Assembly: GCA_017941235.1 (NCBI GenBank)
Contig: JAGAWU010000028.1
Span: 1 to 64,000, forward strand
Source: Bacilli bacterium
Lineage (GTDB): Bacteria; Bacillota_I; Bacilli_A; RF39; UBA660
Reading direction: 5' to 3'
Length of the DNA stretch: 64,000 bases
In this document: piece by piece, positions 52,189 through 61,088 of the stretch
Position numbering within the stretch: the first letter of the stretch is position 1
Layout: each line of letters begins with the position of its first letter
The notes under the pieces: generated by a model
Seen by the model: only the letters and a program-made list of their open reading frames with translations
Database searches by the model: none
Told to the model about the DNA's origin: nothing
Translations under genes and position numbers: made by a program

Positions 52189-54000
52189 ATGAATGAAACA
52201 ATTTTTGATAAATTGGATTTCGGACCATTAAAACCACTATTGGATAATGATGATATTACAGATATATCTTATTGTAATGGGGGACAAATCTGGATTCGCT
52301 CACTTACTCAAGGATCTATCCGCGTTGAAATTCCAGGTTGTACTCAAGAGTTTATGGAAAAACTTGCATTCCAATGCTCTAATGTTATGGGTACAACCTT
52401 TAACAATGCAAAACCATTCTTAGATGCTGAAAGTAGTGAACTTCGTCTAAACTTTGTTCATCAATCAATAGCAACAAATGGTATAGCATGTGTTTTACGT
52501 AAGACGCCAGCAAAAATAAGACTTAATAAAGAAAAGCTTATGGAAGAAGATTACTTCACAAATGATATACATGACTTTTTAATAAAATGTGTTCAAGGTC
52601 ACTGTAATATAATGGTATGTGGAGAAACTGGTTCAGGTAAAACAGAGTTTGTTAAATATTTAGCAAGTCATACAAAAGAAAATGAAAAAATAATAACAAT
52701 AGAAGATACATTGGAACTTCACTTGGATAAAATTTATCCACACAGAGATATAGTTTCAATGAAAACTAATAATGTAGCAAGTTATTCAGATGTACTTGTT
52801 ACATGTATGCGTCAGAATCCAAAATGGATTCTATTATCAGAGGTACGTAGTGCTGAAGCAGTTAGTGCTGTACGTAACTCAATATCATCAGGACATAACA
52901 TTCTATCTACAATTCATGCTGATAAAGCAAGTGCTATTCCTTATCGTTTATATAGTTTGATGGAAACAGATCTTGACGTTGATCAGTTCTTAACTACTAT
53001 TTATCGTTATATTCAATTAGGAGTTCATATAAAAGCTTATTATAGTAAGAAATATGGAAAATTTCATCGTGAATTAGATGAAGTTACAGAATTTTATGTT
53101 GATGATAATAATAAATGTCAGTCAAATACAATATACAGGAAACTATTTGATAAAGAAGCTGTAATGGTAAAACCAAGTGCACATCTACTTGAATATCTAG
53201 CTAATCAAAACATAGATGTTTCCGATATAGTAGATCATTTAGGAAATGAAACATTAGAAGAAAAAGTAGAAGAGGCAAAAGAGGATAAAGACGATACTAC
53301 AATTCCACAAACAATAGCAAGCAAGCCTGTTCAACAAGAAGAGAAAAAAGTAGATGAAAAAGATTTAGGATATAGCGTTATGAGTGATCCTAGTGGTGAA
53401 AAATTAGAAACAGAACCACCAGCACCAAATACAATGTTTAATAGTAATAATAAACAAGAAAACATAGTTAATCAAAATGTAAATGTTGAAACACAGGCAC
53501 AAGTTCAACCTGAAAATCAAAATCAACAACAAACAATTGAAACACAGGCAGTAAACCAAAATATATTTCCAGAAAATCAAAGTATAGGTATTACACCACA
53601 AATAAATAATAACAACTTGGTTGGAAATATAAATTCAAATGAAATTGTTCATCCAATAAATAACAATAATAGCATAGAACAAACAAATATACTGCCACAA
53701 ACACCTACAGCACAAATATTTCCAGAAAGTAATTTAAATAGTGAAAATAATGTAGTTAATACAATGGAAAATACAACTAACAATATTAACGAAAGTGTCC
53801 AAACACAAAGTACTAATGTAGCACAACCACTACCACAATCAAATATCGGACTAGGAAATACCCTAATGAGTGGAAATAATCAAAATAGTTTATTTGATGC
53901 TAATAATAGTGATGTTAATAATGAAAATAATGTTAATGAAAAACCACAAGGAATTATTAATACATTAAGTGTTGATGACATATTAAATGGACAAGGTTAG
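52189..54000 (+). CDS. CpaF/TadA-type secretion ATPase with long Asn/Gln-rich tail
   Basis: A 603-residue cytoplasmic motor ATPase of the type II/IV secretion superfamily. N-terminal domain (DITDISYCNGGQIWIRS), Walker A GETGSGKTEF (from about residue 145), TIEDTLEL, RQNPKWILLSEVRSAEA and the His box STIHADKASAIPYRL. The ATPase core ends near 370. The remaining 230 residues are low-complexity, rich in Asn, Gln, Thr and Pro, with no family similarity, and are unusual for TadA. The tail repeats short Gln/Asn words and could be disordered or a docking region. Confidence 0.92.
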   Translation: MNETIFDKLDFGPLKPLLDNDDITDISYCNGGQIWIRSLTQGSIRVEIPGCTQEFMEKLAFQCSNVMGTTFNNAKPFLDAESSELRLNFVHQSIATNGIACVLRKTPAKIRLNKEKLMEEDYFTNDIHDFLIKCVQGHCNIMVCGETGSGKTEFVKYLASHTKENEKIITIEDTLELHLDKIYPHRDIVSMKTNNVASYSDVLVTCMRQNPKWILLSEVRSAEAVSAVRNSISSGHNILSTIHADKASAIPYRLYSLMETDLDVDQFLTTIYRYIQLGVHIKAYYSKKYGKFHRELDEVTEFYVDDNNKCQSNTIYRKLFDKEAVMVKPSAHLLEYLANQNIDVSDIVDHLGNETLEEKVEEAKEDKDDTTIPQTIASKPVQQEEKKVDEKDLGYSVMSDPSGEKLETEPPAPNTMFNSNNKQENIVNQNVNVETQAQVQPENQNQQQTIETQAVNQNIFPENQSIGITPQINNNNLVGNINSNEIVHPINNNNSIEQTNILPQTPTAQIFPESNLNSENNVVNTMENTTNNINESVQTQSTNVAQPLPQSNIGLGNTLMSGNNQNSLFDANNSDVNNENNVNEKPQGIINTLSVDDILNGQG

Positions 54001-54013
54001 GAAGGAGTAAATT

Positions 54014-54907
54014 ATGGAACTAATTCTTTTGTTAGGAATAACAATATTTATAATTATATATAGAAAAAAACAAGATAATGATACCAATCATTTTATTACA
54101 GATCAAGTTACAGTTCTTTATGAAAAGTTTGCTCCCTACTCATTCAAAAAAGTAAGAGAAAAAACAAAAGAACTAGGAAGAGAAATGAGTCCAAAAGAAT
54201 ATATTCTACAAGGAGCATTTCTTGGAGGATTTGCTGCAGTAATATCATATTTATATTTTTATAATCTAATAACAAGTATATTTTATGCAGTTGTAGCTAT
54301 AATGTTTGTTCCTTACTTATCATTTTTAAGATGTAAGAGAGTATATAGTGAGTTTATTTTTGAACAAATTCAAGTATATACAAGTAATACTATAATGGAG
54401 TTTGCAACAACTCAATCATTCGTTAAATCTCTAGAAGGTGTTAGAGAATCAGGACTTCTTGATGATCCAGTAGCTGGAGATGTAGACAGAGTTATAGAAT
54501 TAGCATATAAAAATGGTAGTATAGATGAAGGTATAGAATTCTTTAATAATCTTTATCCATACTATATAGTAAAAAATATGCATCAACTTTTCCTACAAAT
54601 AACAAAAGAAGGTGCACAAAACAGTAATGATAGTTTAGAGCAAATGCAACTTGATATAGATACATTAGTTGAAGGTGTATATAGAGATAGAATTGATAGA
54701 GCTAATTTCCACAAAAAATTTCTACAATTTGGTATGGTTTTATACATATTAGCTTTATTAGTACAATATTTACTTGGTCGAGAGTCATACATTATATTAC
54801 TTCAACGGTGGTATGTAAAATTCTTATTACACGCAATATTGATAATAAATACATACTTCCTAATAAATGGTGAAAAATATTATAATGAGAATGTAGGTGC
54901 TGAATAA
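54014..54907 (+). CDS. TadB-like pilus platform protein
   Basis: A 297-residue inner-membrane protein with a T2SSF/TadB plan: N-terminal helix (1-17), two helices around residues 72-104 and a pair near the end (about 235-255 and 268-290), with a conserved central helical domain (FATTQSFVKSLEGVRESGLL, ELAYKNGSIDEGIEFFNNLYPYY read in parts). It is the platform on which the CpaF ATPase acts. It overlaps the TadC gene by 1 bp (TAATG). Confidence 0.82.
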   Translation: MELILLLGITIFIIIYRKKQDNDTNHFITDQVTVLYEKFAPYSFKKVREKTKELGREMSPKEYILQGAFLGGFAAVISYLYFYNLITSIFYAVVAIMFVPYLSFLRCKRVYSEFIFEQIQVYTSNTIMEFATTQSFVKSLEGVRESGLLDDPVAGDVDRVIELAYKNGSIDEGIEFFNNLYPYYIVKNMHQLFLQITKEGAQNSNDSLEQMQLDIDTLVEGVYRDRIDRANFHKKFLQFGMVLYILALLVQYLLGRESYIILLQRWYVKFLLHAILIINTYFLINGEKYYNENVGAE

Positions 54908-55701
54908 TGCAAGGAATGGAAATATTATTTGTAATACTATTATTAATATTCATACTAACTTACAATAAGACAATCGACTTTAAAAAATTTATCATTGATA
55001 ATAATAAATTTTTTGAATTATTAAAAGAAGATAACTATGAATTCTTAGTATATTCAAAATATGGAGAAAATGTAGATGTAAATTTACTATTTCAAAAAAG
55101 AATAACCAATGCATTAACAGTAGCACTAGTATTTATGGTACTATTTATGGGAAAATTTTCAGCATTAAATTTTGTTATAGTAATAGTAGTTTTTTATGGA
55201 ATGTATAAACTACCATATATTCAATTAAATAGTTTTTATAAAAAACACTTGCATCAAATTGACTTAATGCTTCCATACTATTTAAAGGGACTAGAAATTT
55301 TAATTCAACACTATACAGTCCCAGTAGCACTAGCAAGAAGTATAAATGATGCTCCAAGTGTATTCAAACCAGGATTAAAGAAAATGATTGAAAGAATTAA
55401 TTCAGGTGATTCAACAGTTGACCCTTATATGGAATTTGCAAACACTTATCCAGTTAGAGATTCTATGAGAATGATGAGACTATTATATAGATTAGGAATT
55501 GGTTCACAAGAAAGAAAGCAAGATAGACTTATGATGTTTTCAAGAAGTGTATCAAATCTTCAAAACAAAGCTCGTGAAGTAAAATATAAAGAAAGACTTG
55601 ATAGGATGGAAGGAAAAACAATGACAATGCTTATATCAACAGGCATTGGAGTAATGCTTATTCTTCTAATAGCAATGATGAACATGTTTGGTTCAGTCTA
55701 A
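54907..55701 (+). CDS. TadC-like pilus platform protein
   Basis: 264 residues, second platform subunit: helices at about 6-19, 62-100 and 240-262, and the T2SSF-type central segment MLPYYLKGLEILIQHYTVPVAL and DSMRMMRLLYRLGIGSQERKQD followed by a basic helix. Typical of TadC. ATG directly at the TadB stop. Followed by a promoter and the pilin genes. Confidence 0.82.
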   Translation: MQGMEILFVILLLIFILTYNKTIDFKKFIIDNNKFFELLKEDNYEFLVYSKYGENVDVNLLFQKRITNALTVALVFMVLFMGKFSALNFVIVIVVFYGMYKLPYIQLNSFYKKHLHQIDLMLPYYLKGLEILIQHYTVPVALARSINDAPSVFKPGLKKMIERINSGDSTVDPYMEFANTYPVRDSMRMMRLLYRLGIGSQERKQDRLMMFSRSVSNLQNKAREVKYKERLDRMEGKTMTMLISTGIGVMLILLIAMMNMFGSV

Positions 55702-55725
55702 AAATGTAAAATACATTAATAATTG

Positions 55726-55753
55726 TTGAAAAAAATATATAGTATGATATAAT
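55726..55753 (+). promoter_or_regulatory. Internal promoter ahead of the Flp-like pilin
   Basis: TTGAAA (55726-55731), 16 bp, TATAAT (55748-55753) with TG two bases before the -10. Independent transcription of the pilin genes. Confidence 0.7.
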
Positions 55754-55782
55754 TAAATTATAATCGAGGGAGGAGGAATAAA

Positions 55783-55941
55783 ATGAAAGAAGCAACTGGA
55801 GAATTAAATATGACAGTAGTTACTATTATAGCAATAGCAGGAATTGCTGCATTCTTAACAGTATTCTTATGGCCAAATATAAAAAATAGTATAAGTAATC
55901 AATGGAATAATATTGAAAATAGTAATATGGAACAACCATAA
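55783..55941 (+). CDS. Flp-like pilin subunit (short)
   Basis: A 52-residue protein too short for most gene finders. The head is Glu-containing (MKEATGELNMT), followed by a single hydrophobic helix (about 10-30, VVTIIAIAGIAAFLTVFLW) and a short hydrophilic tail, as in Flp/archaeal-type pilins of Tad systems. It has a very strong ribosome site (GAGGGAGGAGG) and its own promoter, which fits a major subunit. The usual Flp processing motif (Gly before an Ala/Glu) is only partly seen (TGELN). It sits between tadC and two pseudopilin genes. Confidence 0.65.
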   Translation: MKEATGELNMTVVTIIAIAGIAAFLTVFLWPNIKNSISNQWNNIENSNMEQP

Positions 55942-55970
55942 AATTTGAAAAAATAAGGGAGCGATAAAAG

Positions 55971-56438
55971 ATGAAAGAAGGAATAGGAACTACATTCAAT
56001 TTATCACTTCTTTTTTATTTCATGTTACTAGTGGCAGGATTTGCACTTTTTGGAACAAATTACTACAGGGCATTTTTAGTAAAAAATAAAATGATTACTT
56101 TAATAGAACAATATGAAGCAAACTTTACTAATATTGCATTTAAAGAAAAAAGAGAAGAAACAATTAATAAAGTAGGATACAGGAAAAATGCACCATTAAC
56201 TCAAGATTCGTTAATAAGTGAAGGATGGAACTGTCCTAACGAAGAAGGTTGGTGTTATAAACTAGATAAACAAAATTACAATGAAAATAATTCCACAGAA
56301 GTTAAATGTGTTTATCAAGTTAAAACATTTGTAAGCACAGATATCCCCGTTATAAATAGATTGTTTTCAAGTTTTAAATTCTTTGAAGTAAATGGTGTAA
56401 CAAAAGAAATAAGAAGAAGGGATGGTTGCAGTAAATGA
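55971..56438 (+). CDS. TadE/F-like pseudopilin 1
   Basis: 155 residues: MKEGIG then an N-terminal helix (about 8-30, FNLSLLFYFMLLVAGFALFG), followed by an outer domain with Cys at WNCPNEEGWCYK, VKCVYQ and a C-terminal Cys. It shares MKEGIG, GWCYK and DIPVINR with the next gene, so the two are tandem paralogues. Likely minor pilin. Overlaps the next gene by 4 bp (ATGA). Confidence 0.7.
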   Translation: MKEGIGTTFNLSLLFYFMLLVAGFALFGTNYYRAFLVKNKMITLIEQYEANFTNIAFKEKREETINKVGYRKNAPLTQDSLISEGWNCPNEEGWCYKLDKQNYNENNSTEVKCVYQVKTFVSTDIPVINRLFSSFKFFEVNGVTKEIRRRDGCSK

Positions 56439-56893
56439 AAGAAGGAATAGGAAATACGGTAGTCATTTCTTTAGTAATGGTATTTATAGTTTTTATGAGT
56501 TCATACCTAGCGTTTACAATAAATTATAGTAAAGCATTTAAAATGAAAAGTAAGTTAATTGATGTAATACAAAGTCATAATAATAATATGAATGATGAAG
56601 AGATAGCTGTTGAAATGAATAATTATATAAATGAAATAGGTTATTCAACAAATTCTGAAACTATGCAAAGTAATTGTACAAATGCTGGGTATTCTGTAAT
56701 GGAAGGTGCAACTGGTTGGTGTTATAAAGAATTTTCAAGTGAAGTAAATGATGAAGGAAATGTAAGAAGATATGTAAAAATAAGAACATTTATATCTGTA
56801 GATATTCCATTTATAAATAGAATATTTAATAAAATTAGAGTTTTTACAGTTGAAGGGTCTACAAAACCAACTTATAGTCATTTAGAAAAATAG
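56435..56893 (+). CDS. TadE/F-like pseudopilin 2
   Basis: 152 residues, paralogue of the preceding protein: MKEGIGNT, an N-terminal helix (about 8-28, VVISLVMVFIVFMSSYLAF), an outer domain with SNCTNAGYS, TGWCYKE and VDIPFINRIFNK. One Cys pair (NC...WC) fewer than its sister. The start overlaps the previous stop, so the two are made in equal amounts. 12 bp before the TadZ-like gene. Confidence 0.7.
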   Translation: MKEGIGNTVVISLVMVFIVFMSSYLAFTINYSKAFKMKSKLIDVIQSHNNNMNDEEIAVEMNNYINEIGYSTNSETMQSNCTNAGYSVMEGATGWCYKEFSSEVNDEGNVRRYVKIRTFISVDIPFINRIFNKIRVFTVEGSTKPTYSHLEK

Positions 56894-56905
56894 TAAGGAG
56901 AACAT

Positions 56906-57904
56906 ATGAATGTAATAGTAGGAAATGAAAGGATGGATGAATTAGCAACTTTAGACGTTGATGTAATTAAAAGTATCAACGGTGTTTTTGATTCGGCCGA
57001 AATAGTATCTATCTTTAAAAACTTCTATTTCAATAAGATGATATTAGATGCTACAAGTGTAAGAGATTACTTAAATATCAACAATATTCAAAAGATTGCT
57101 AATGAATTAAATGCTAATAAAATAATAGTCTTTTTACCAAAAACAGAAGAAGTGTCGTCAAAAAGCTATTTGTCTGGATTAGTTAAAGCAGGAATTTATA
57201 ATTTTACAAATAATATAGAAGGAGTTAAGTATCTAATTACACATAGTAACACCTATGAACAAGTAGCTGCATTAGAACAAGAACAAGAACAAGTACAGGA
57301 ATTAACACAAACAGTACAAGAAAAAGTCGAAAGTGGTTGTAGAGTTTTAGGTATAAGAAATGTAACAGATCACGCTGGTGCAACAACATTAATATATATG
57401 CTAAAAAGAGAGTTAGAGAGAATATATGGTGAAACAGTATATGCACTTGAAGTAAGTAAACATGACTTACAATACTTTAATGTAAAAAACACAATAAGTT
57501 GTACTAAAGATTCTTTAATACCAACAATTAATAAATTATCTTCTGCCTCAATAATTTTAATTGATTTAAATGATTGCGAAGATGAATCAGCATGTGGAGA
57601 TATTTTATATTTAATAGAACCAAGTTCAATTAGATTGAATAAACTAATGAGAACAAATAGAAACATATTTAATGAATTAGTAGGTAAGAAAATTATATTA
57701 AACAAAAGTTTACTAACAGGAAAAGATATTAATGATTTTGAATATGAAGCAAAGACAAAAGTTTTCTATAATATGCCACCACTTGATGAAAGAAAGAAAA
57801 ATGAGCAAATAATGGGATTGATTGGTAATGTAGGATTAACAAATGTTAATAATACAAATAGTAAAAAAAGTAGTGGAAAGATACTAGGTTTATTTAGATT
57901 TTAA
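56906..57904 (+). CDS. TadZ/CpaE-like P-loop protein with degenerate Walker A
   Basis: 332 residues. N-terminal part (about 1-115) looks like the receiver-like ARD domain of TadZ, a linker follows with Gln/Glu-rich repeats (EQEQEQVQELTQTVQEK), then a ParA/MinD-like domain from about residue 146 (CRVLGIRNVTDHAGATTLIYMLKREL). The usual deviant Walker A lysines (KGGxGKT) are missing: the loop reads DHAGATT. ATP binding is therefore doubtful; it may work as a scaffold that positions the pilus. Adjacent to the pilin genes, as tadZ is in Tad loci. Confidence 0.75.
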   Translation: MNVIVGNERMDELATLDVDVIKSINGVFDSAEIVSIFKNFYFNKMILDATSVRDYLNINNIQKIANELNANKIIVFLPKTEEVSSKSYLSGLVKAGIYNFTNNIEGVKYLITHSNTYEQVAALEQEQEQVQELTQTVQEKVESGCRVLGIRNVTDHAGATTLIYMLKRELERIYGETVYALEVSKHDLQYFNVKNTISCTKDSLIPTINKLSSASIILIDLNDCEDESACGDILYLIEPSSIRLNKLMRTNRNIFNELVGKKIILNKSLLTGKDINDFEYEAKTKVFYNMPPLDERKKNEQIMGLIGNVGLTNVNNTNSKKSSGKILGLFRF

Positions 57905-57933
57905 TTGACAAAAATATAAAAATTAGATATTAT
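57905..57933 (+). promoter_or_regulatory. Strong promoter ahead of the VirB2-like gene
   Basis: Consensus TTGACA (57905-57910), 17 bp, TATTAT (57928-57933), 24 bp before the start codon. TAGGAGGAG at 57943 is an excellent ribosome site. Confidence 0.85.
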
Positions 57934-57957
57934 GTAATTAGTTAGGAGGAGTTTATT

Positions 57958-58302
57958 ATGACTGGCTTATTTGAAATATTAGATATAAATGACGGTTGTC
58001 ATGGATTATTACCAATTTTTAAAGTTATTAGAAAAGGAATTTTCCCTATAATATGGATTGGTATTCCTATTGTTCTAATTTTAATGGGAACTATTGATTT
58101 AGGTAAAGCAGTTATGGCTAGTGATGATAAAGAAATTAAAGCTGCACAAGGTAGACTTATTAAACGTGTAATTTATGCAGTAATAATCTTCTTTATGGTA
58201 ACAATCGTTTCATTAGTTATGGATCTTATCGGTACTGCTGATGATAATGATATAGAAGGCAATACTGATTGGCGTTCTTGCTGGGAAGCAGCAAAAAATT
58301 AG
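57958..58302 (+). CDS. VirB2/TrbC-like small membrane protein 1
   Basis: 114 residues with two hydrophobic helices (about 28-46, FPIIWIGIPIVLILMGTID, and 71-92, VIYAVIIFFMVTIVSLVMDLI) joined by a charged cytoplasmic loop (ASDDKEIKAAQGRLIKR), the plan of VirB2/TrbC-type pilins. Two Cys (DGCHG, RSCWEA) lie on the same outer face. It has its own promoter, a strong ribosome site and a terminator right after it, so it is expressed as a single-gene transcript. This suggests a high-copy structural subunit. Confidence 0.65.
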   Translation: MTGLFEILDINDGCHGLLPIFKVIRKGIFPIIWIGIPIVLILMGTIDLGKAVMASDDKEIKAAQGRLIKRVIYAVIIFFMVTIVSLVMDLIGTADDNDIEGNTDWRSCWEAAKN

Positions 58303-58329
58303 TAGCAATTAATATTGCTATTTTTTTTT
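58303..58329 (+). terminator. Terminator after the first VirB2-like gene
   Basis: TAGCAAT and ATTGCTA around a 4-nt loop, then nine T. It directly follows the stop codon. Confidence 0.85.
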
Positions 58330-58343
58330 GTTTTTGATATACT
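58315..58343 (+). promoter_or_regulatory. Promoter overlapping the terminator
   Basis: TTGCTA (58315-58320), which is the right arm of the terminator hairpin, 17 bp (including the T-run), TATACT (58338-58343). It would start the VirB6-VirB4 transcript 33 bp before the next gene. Confidence 0.55.
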
Positions 58344-58375
58344 AAAAATGGCAAATTATGTTTTGGAGTGATTAT

Positions 58376-58819
58376 ATGAAAAAAATATATTTAGTTATAA
58401 TTATTTTTATTTTGGCCCTTTCTATGCCATTTTCAGTAAGAAATGTCCATGCATTAGAAAAGATTGATTATACAAATAATAGTGTAAAAAGAGTTGATTA
58501 TGAAAATATTGATAATGATGATGCAAATTGCGAATATATTTTTGGCGATCCAAATGATGAAAAGTCAGTAGCATATATACTTCAAAAATTTTTTGATTAT
58601 ATAAAAATTATAGGACCAATACTTGTAATTATATTAAGTGGATATGATTTTGCAAAAAATGCCCTTAACTCTGATGCAGATAAAATGAAAAAAGCAACAA
58701 GTAAATTAGTTACAAGATTATTGTGTGCTGTAGGATTATTCTTTGTACCAATACTAACAAGTTTTATAATAAATTTAATAAATAATACATCCTATGAACA
58801 AACATGCGGTATAAAATAA
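58376..58819 (+). CDS. VirB2/TrbC-like small membrane protein 2 (with signal peptide)
   Basis: 147 residues: a clear N-terminal signal sequence (IYLVIIIFILALSMPFSV, cleavage likely after HA near residue 24), then an outer part with a Cys (NCEY), two helices (about 70-88 and 112-134, IKIIGPILVIILSGYDFAK; LLCAVGLFFVPILTSFII) and a final TCGIK. This is the classical VirB2 layout. The ATG at 58376 is chosen over GTG 58358 because TGGAGTG lies just before it and gives the proper signal peptide. Paralogous in plan to the gene at 57958. Confidence 0.65.
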   Translation: MKKIYLVIIIFILALSMPFSVRNVHALEKIDYTNNSVKRVDYENIDNDDANCEYIFGDPNDEKSVAYILQKFFDYIKIIGPILVIILSGYDFAKNALNSDADKMKKATSKLVTRLLCAVGLFFVPILTSFIINLINNTSYEQTCGIK

Positions 58820-58843
58820 TTTGATTAGGGGTGAAATAATTGT

Positions 58844-61069
58844 ATGAATAATGTATTTATAGTACATGGATGGGTACTTGATGCAATTAGACTAATATTT
58901 GCTGCAATTGATGGAATAATATATGAATTATTAGCCGCAGTAGTAGCAATATTCTATAATGTTGCAAGTGCACAATTGATTTCAGGAACAGTAATGCATG
59001 ACTTTTTCAGTAGAATTCAACTAGTTCTTGGAATAATTGTAATGTTTAAAGTAGCAACATCATTATTCATGGGAATAATGAATCCAGAATCACTTGGAGA
59101 TAAGAAGAATGGTTTTGGAAGTGTAATTAAAAGAGTAATAATAGTATTAATAATGCTAGTGTTAATAGTACCACTAGATATACCAGGTGTTGATATGGAT
59201 GACATCTCAGAAACTGGGCAGACAAGTTGGAATGCAAGACTTAATGCAAATGGTATAGCCTTTGGAACATTATTTGAACTTCAAGCAAGATTACTAAAAC
59301 AAAATACAATAGCAAAGCTTGTTTTAGGAGTTGATGGTTCAGAAGCTACAACTAATGAAACAGGATTAGAAAGTGGTCAAAATTTATCAAGAATAATATT
59401 TAAAAGTTTTTTTGTTATAGCAGAATATGATGGAGAACCAATTTGTGAAACATCTAGTGGTTCAAACCTTGAAAAAGCATATAATTTATATTTAGATGAT
59501 GATTCTACGGCAGGTGAATTGCTTAGTATAGTTAATTATACATGCGAAGATGGAGATGGAACTGTTGCTTCAATCTTCGATGCAATTGATTTTTTAGATT
59601 TATTTGATAGCGGTAATTTCTATGCATTTTCTTATTCATTCTTATTTTCAACTGTAGTAGGAATTTTTTGCGTAATTGTAATGATCTCATACACAGTAGA
59701 TGCAGCGATAAGATTGGTAAAACTTACAATACTATATTTAATCGCACCAATTCCAATATTAAGTTATATAGATCCAAAAACAGAAAAGAATTTTCATAAT
59801 TGGTTAAAAGTTGTAGGAAGTACATATTTGGATCTGTTTATAAGGCTCGCAATTGTATATATAATAATATTCCTAATTAGAGAAGTTGACAGTACATTAT
59901 TTAATGGTACTAATGACTTTTTAGCTGTAGAAGATGGAGTCGTAGGTGTATTCTCAAAAGTATTCATAATATTAGGTTTATTAATGTTTGCACGTGAAGC
60001 TCCTAAATTTATAACTGATACATTAGGACTTAAACAAACAAATGGATTATTTGGAGGTCTTACTAGTCTTATCGGTGGAGTATCTTCAAGTATTCAAGGA
60101 TTTAAAGCTAGCCAAGACTCTATGAAAAATAGACTTGATAGTAATGGAAATCCAATTAATCCACCTGAAAAATTTAGAAATAGAGCTAAGTCAGTTGGGG
60201 CTGGTTTATTAACAGGTATAGGAGGTATGAGTCAAACTTATACTACTTATGCGGGTGCAAAAGATAACAAGTTTAGATCTTCTTTAGATAAAATTAATAG
60301 TCAAAATGCTATAAGACGTGAAAATGCAATGCATGGTTCAACATTTGGAAGTGCACTTATGGCGCAAGGTATGCAAGATTTGACTGGTGATAGTAAATAT
60401 GACAGATTAAAGAGAGAGAAACAACAAATAGAAAAAGGAATTAAAAAGAAAGAAAGTGATCTTGCTGATAAAAAACAACAAGCTGCTCTTGTCAGTGGTA
60501 ATGCTAAGAAGATGAGTGATATTATTTCAAAAGCACAAGATACAGTTAAGAAAAAAGGTGCAGAGACAGTATTTGATGGTAAATTAACTAACTTGAAAGA
60601 TATTGAAGCAGCATATGAAGTTGGAAAAACTACAGGAAATTATACTTTCGAGGGCAAAACATATTCTGCTGCTGACTTTGGAAAATTATATTCAGATTCC
60701 ATTGATAATGCAGCCAATCTATACCTTGCTGGAAAAGCAACATTTGCAAATGGAGCTTCCATGAGTATTTCTCAAGAACATCAAGTATTGCTTGATCAAG
60801 CTCAAACTGCATTTACTGCAAATGGAGGAGCATTTAGTGAGTTAAAAGATGAAAATGGTAATTCTATTGCTGGAACAACAGATTATATCAAAGGATTTAA
60901 AACTGAAGCTGATAAACTAGTAGCTGAAGATTTAACTACACAAGCAGACCTTCAAACTGCACAAAATGCAATCGATGTAGAAAAGAAAAAACTTTCTGCA
61001 AAAGAAGCAGATTTGGAAAGAGCCAAAGCAGATCTACGAAATTCAGATGGTGGACGTGGCGGAAAATAA
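58844..61069 (+). CDS. VirB6/TrbL-like membrane channel protein
   Basis: 741 residues. The N-terminal 400 residues hold about seven to eight helices (for example 10-40, 52-80, 98-120, 262-295, 298-316, 325-350, 370-390) with a conserved loop, an arrangement of VirB6/TrbL. The C-terminal 340 residues are hydrophilic, helical and coiled-coil forming (DRLKREKQQIEKGIKKKESDL), with a Gly/Asp-rich end (NSDGGRGGK). It would be the translocation channel. Follows the second VirB2-like gene after 24 bp; precedes PrgI by 19 bp. Confidence 0.75.
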   Translation: MNNVFIVHGWVLDAIRLIFAAIDGIIYELLAAVVAIFYNVASAQLISGTVMHDFFSRIQLVLGIIVMFKVATSLFMGIMNPESLGDKKNGFGSVIKRVIIVLIMLVLIVPLDIPGVDMDDISETGQTSWNARLNANGIAFGTLFELQARLLKQNTIAKLVLGVDGSEATTNETGLESGQNLSRIIFKSFFVIAEYDGEPICETSSGSNLEKAYNLYLDDDSTAGELLSIVNYTCEDGDGTVASIFDAIDFLDLFDSGNFYAFSYSFLFSTVVGIFCVIVMISYTVDAAIRLVKLTILYLIAPIPILSYIDPKTEKNFHNWLKVVGSTYLDLFIRLAIVYIIIFLIREVDSTLFNGTNDFLAVEDGVVGVFSKVFIILGLLMFAREAPKFITDTLGLKQTNGLFGGLTSLIGGVSSSIQGFKASQDSMKNRLDSNGNPINPPEKFRNRAKSVGAGLLTGIGGMSQTYTTYAGAKDNKFRSSLDKINSQNAIRRENAMHGSTFGSALMAQGMQDLTGDSKYDRLKREKQQIEKGIKKKESDLADKKQQAALVSGNAKKMSDIISKAQDTVKKKGAETVFDGKLTNLKDIEAAYEVGKTTGNYTFEGKTYSAADFGKLYSDSIDNAANLYLAGKATFANGASMSISQEHQVLLDQAQTAFTANGGAFSELKDENGNSIAGTTDYIKGFKTEADKLVAEDLTTQADLQTAQNAIDVEKKKLSAKEADLERAKADLRNSDGGRGGK

Positions 61070-61088
61070 TCTATGGAGTGTGATATAA

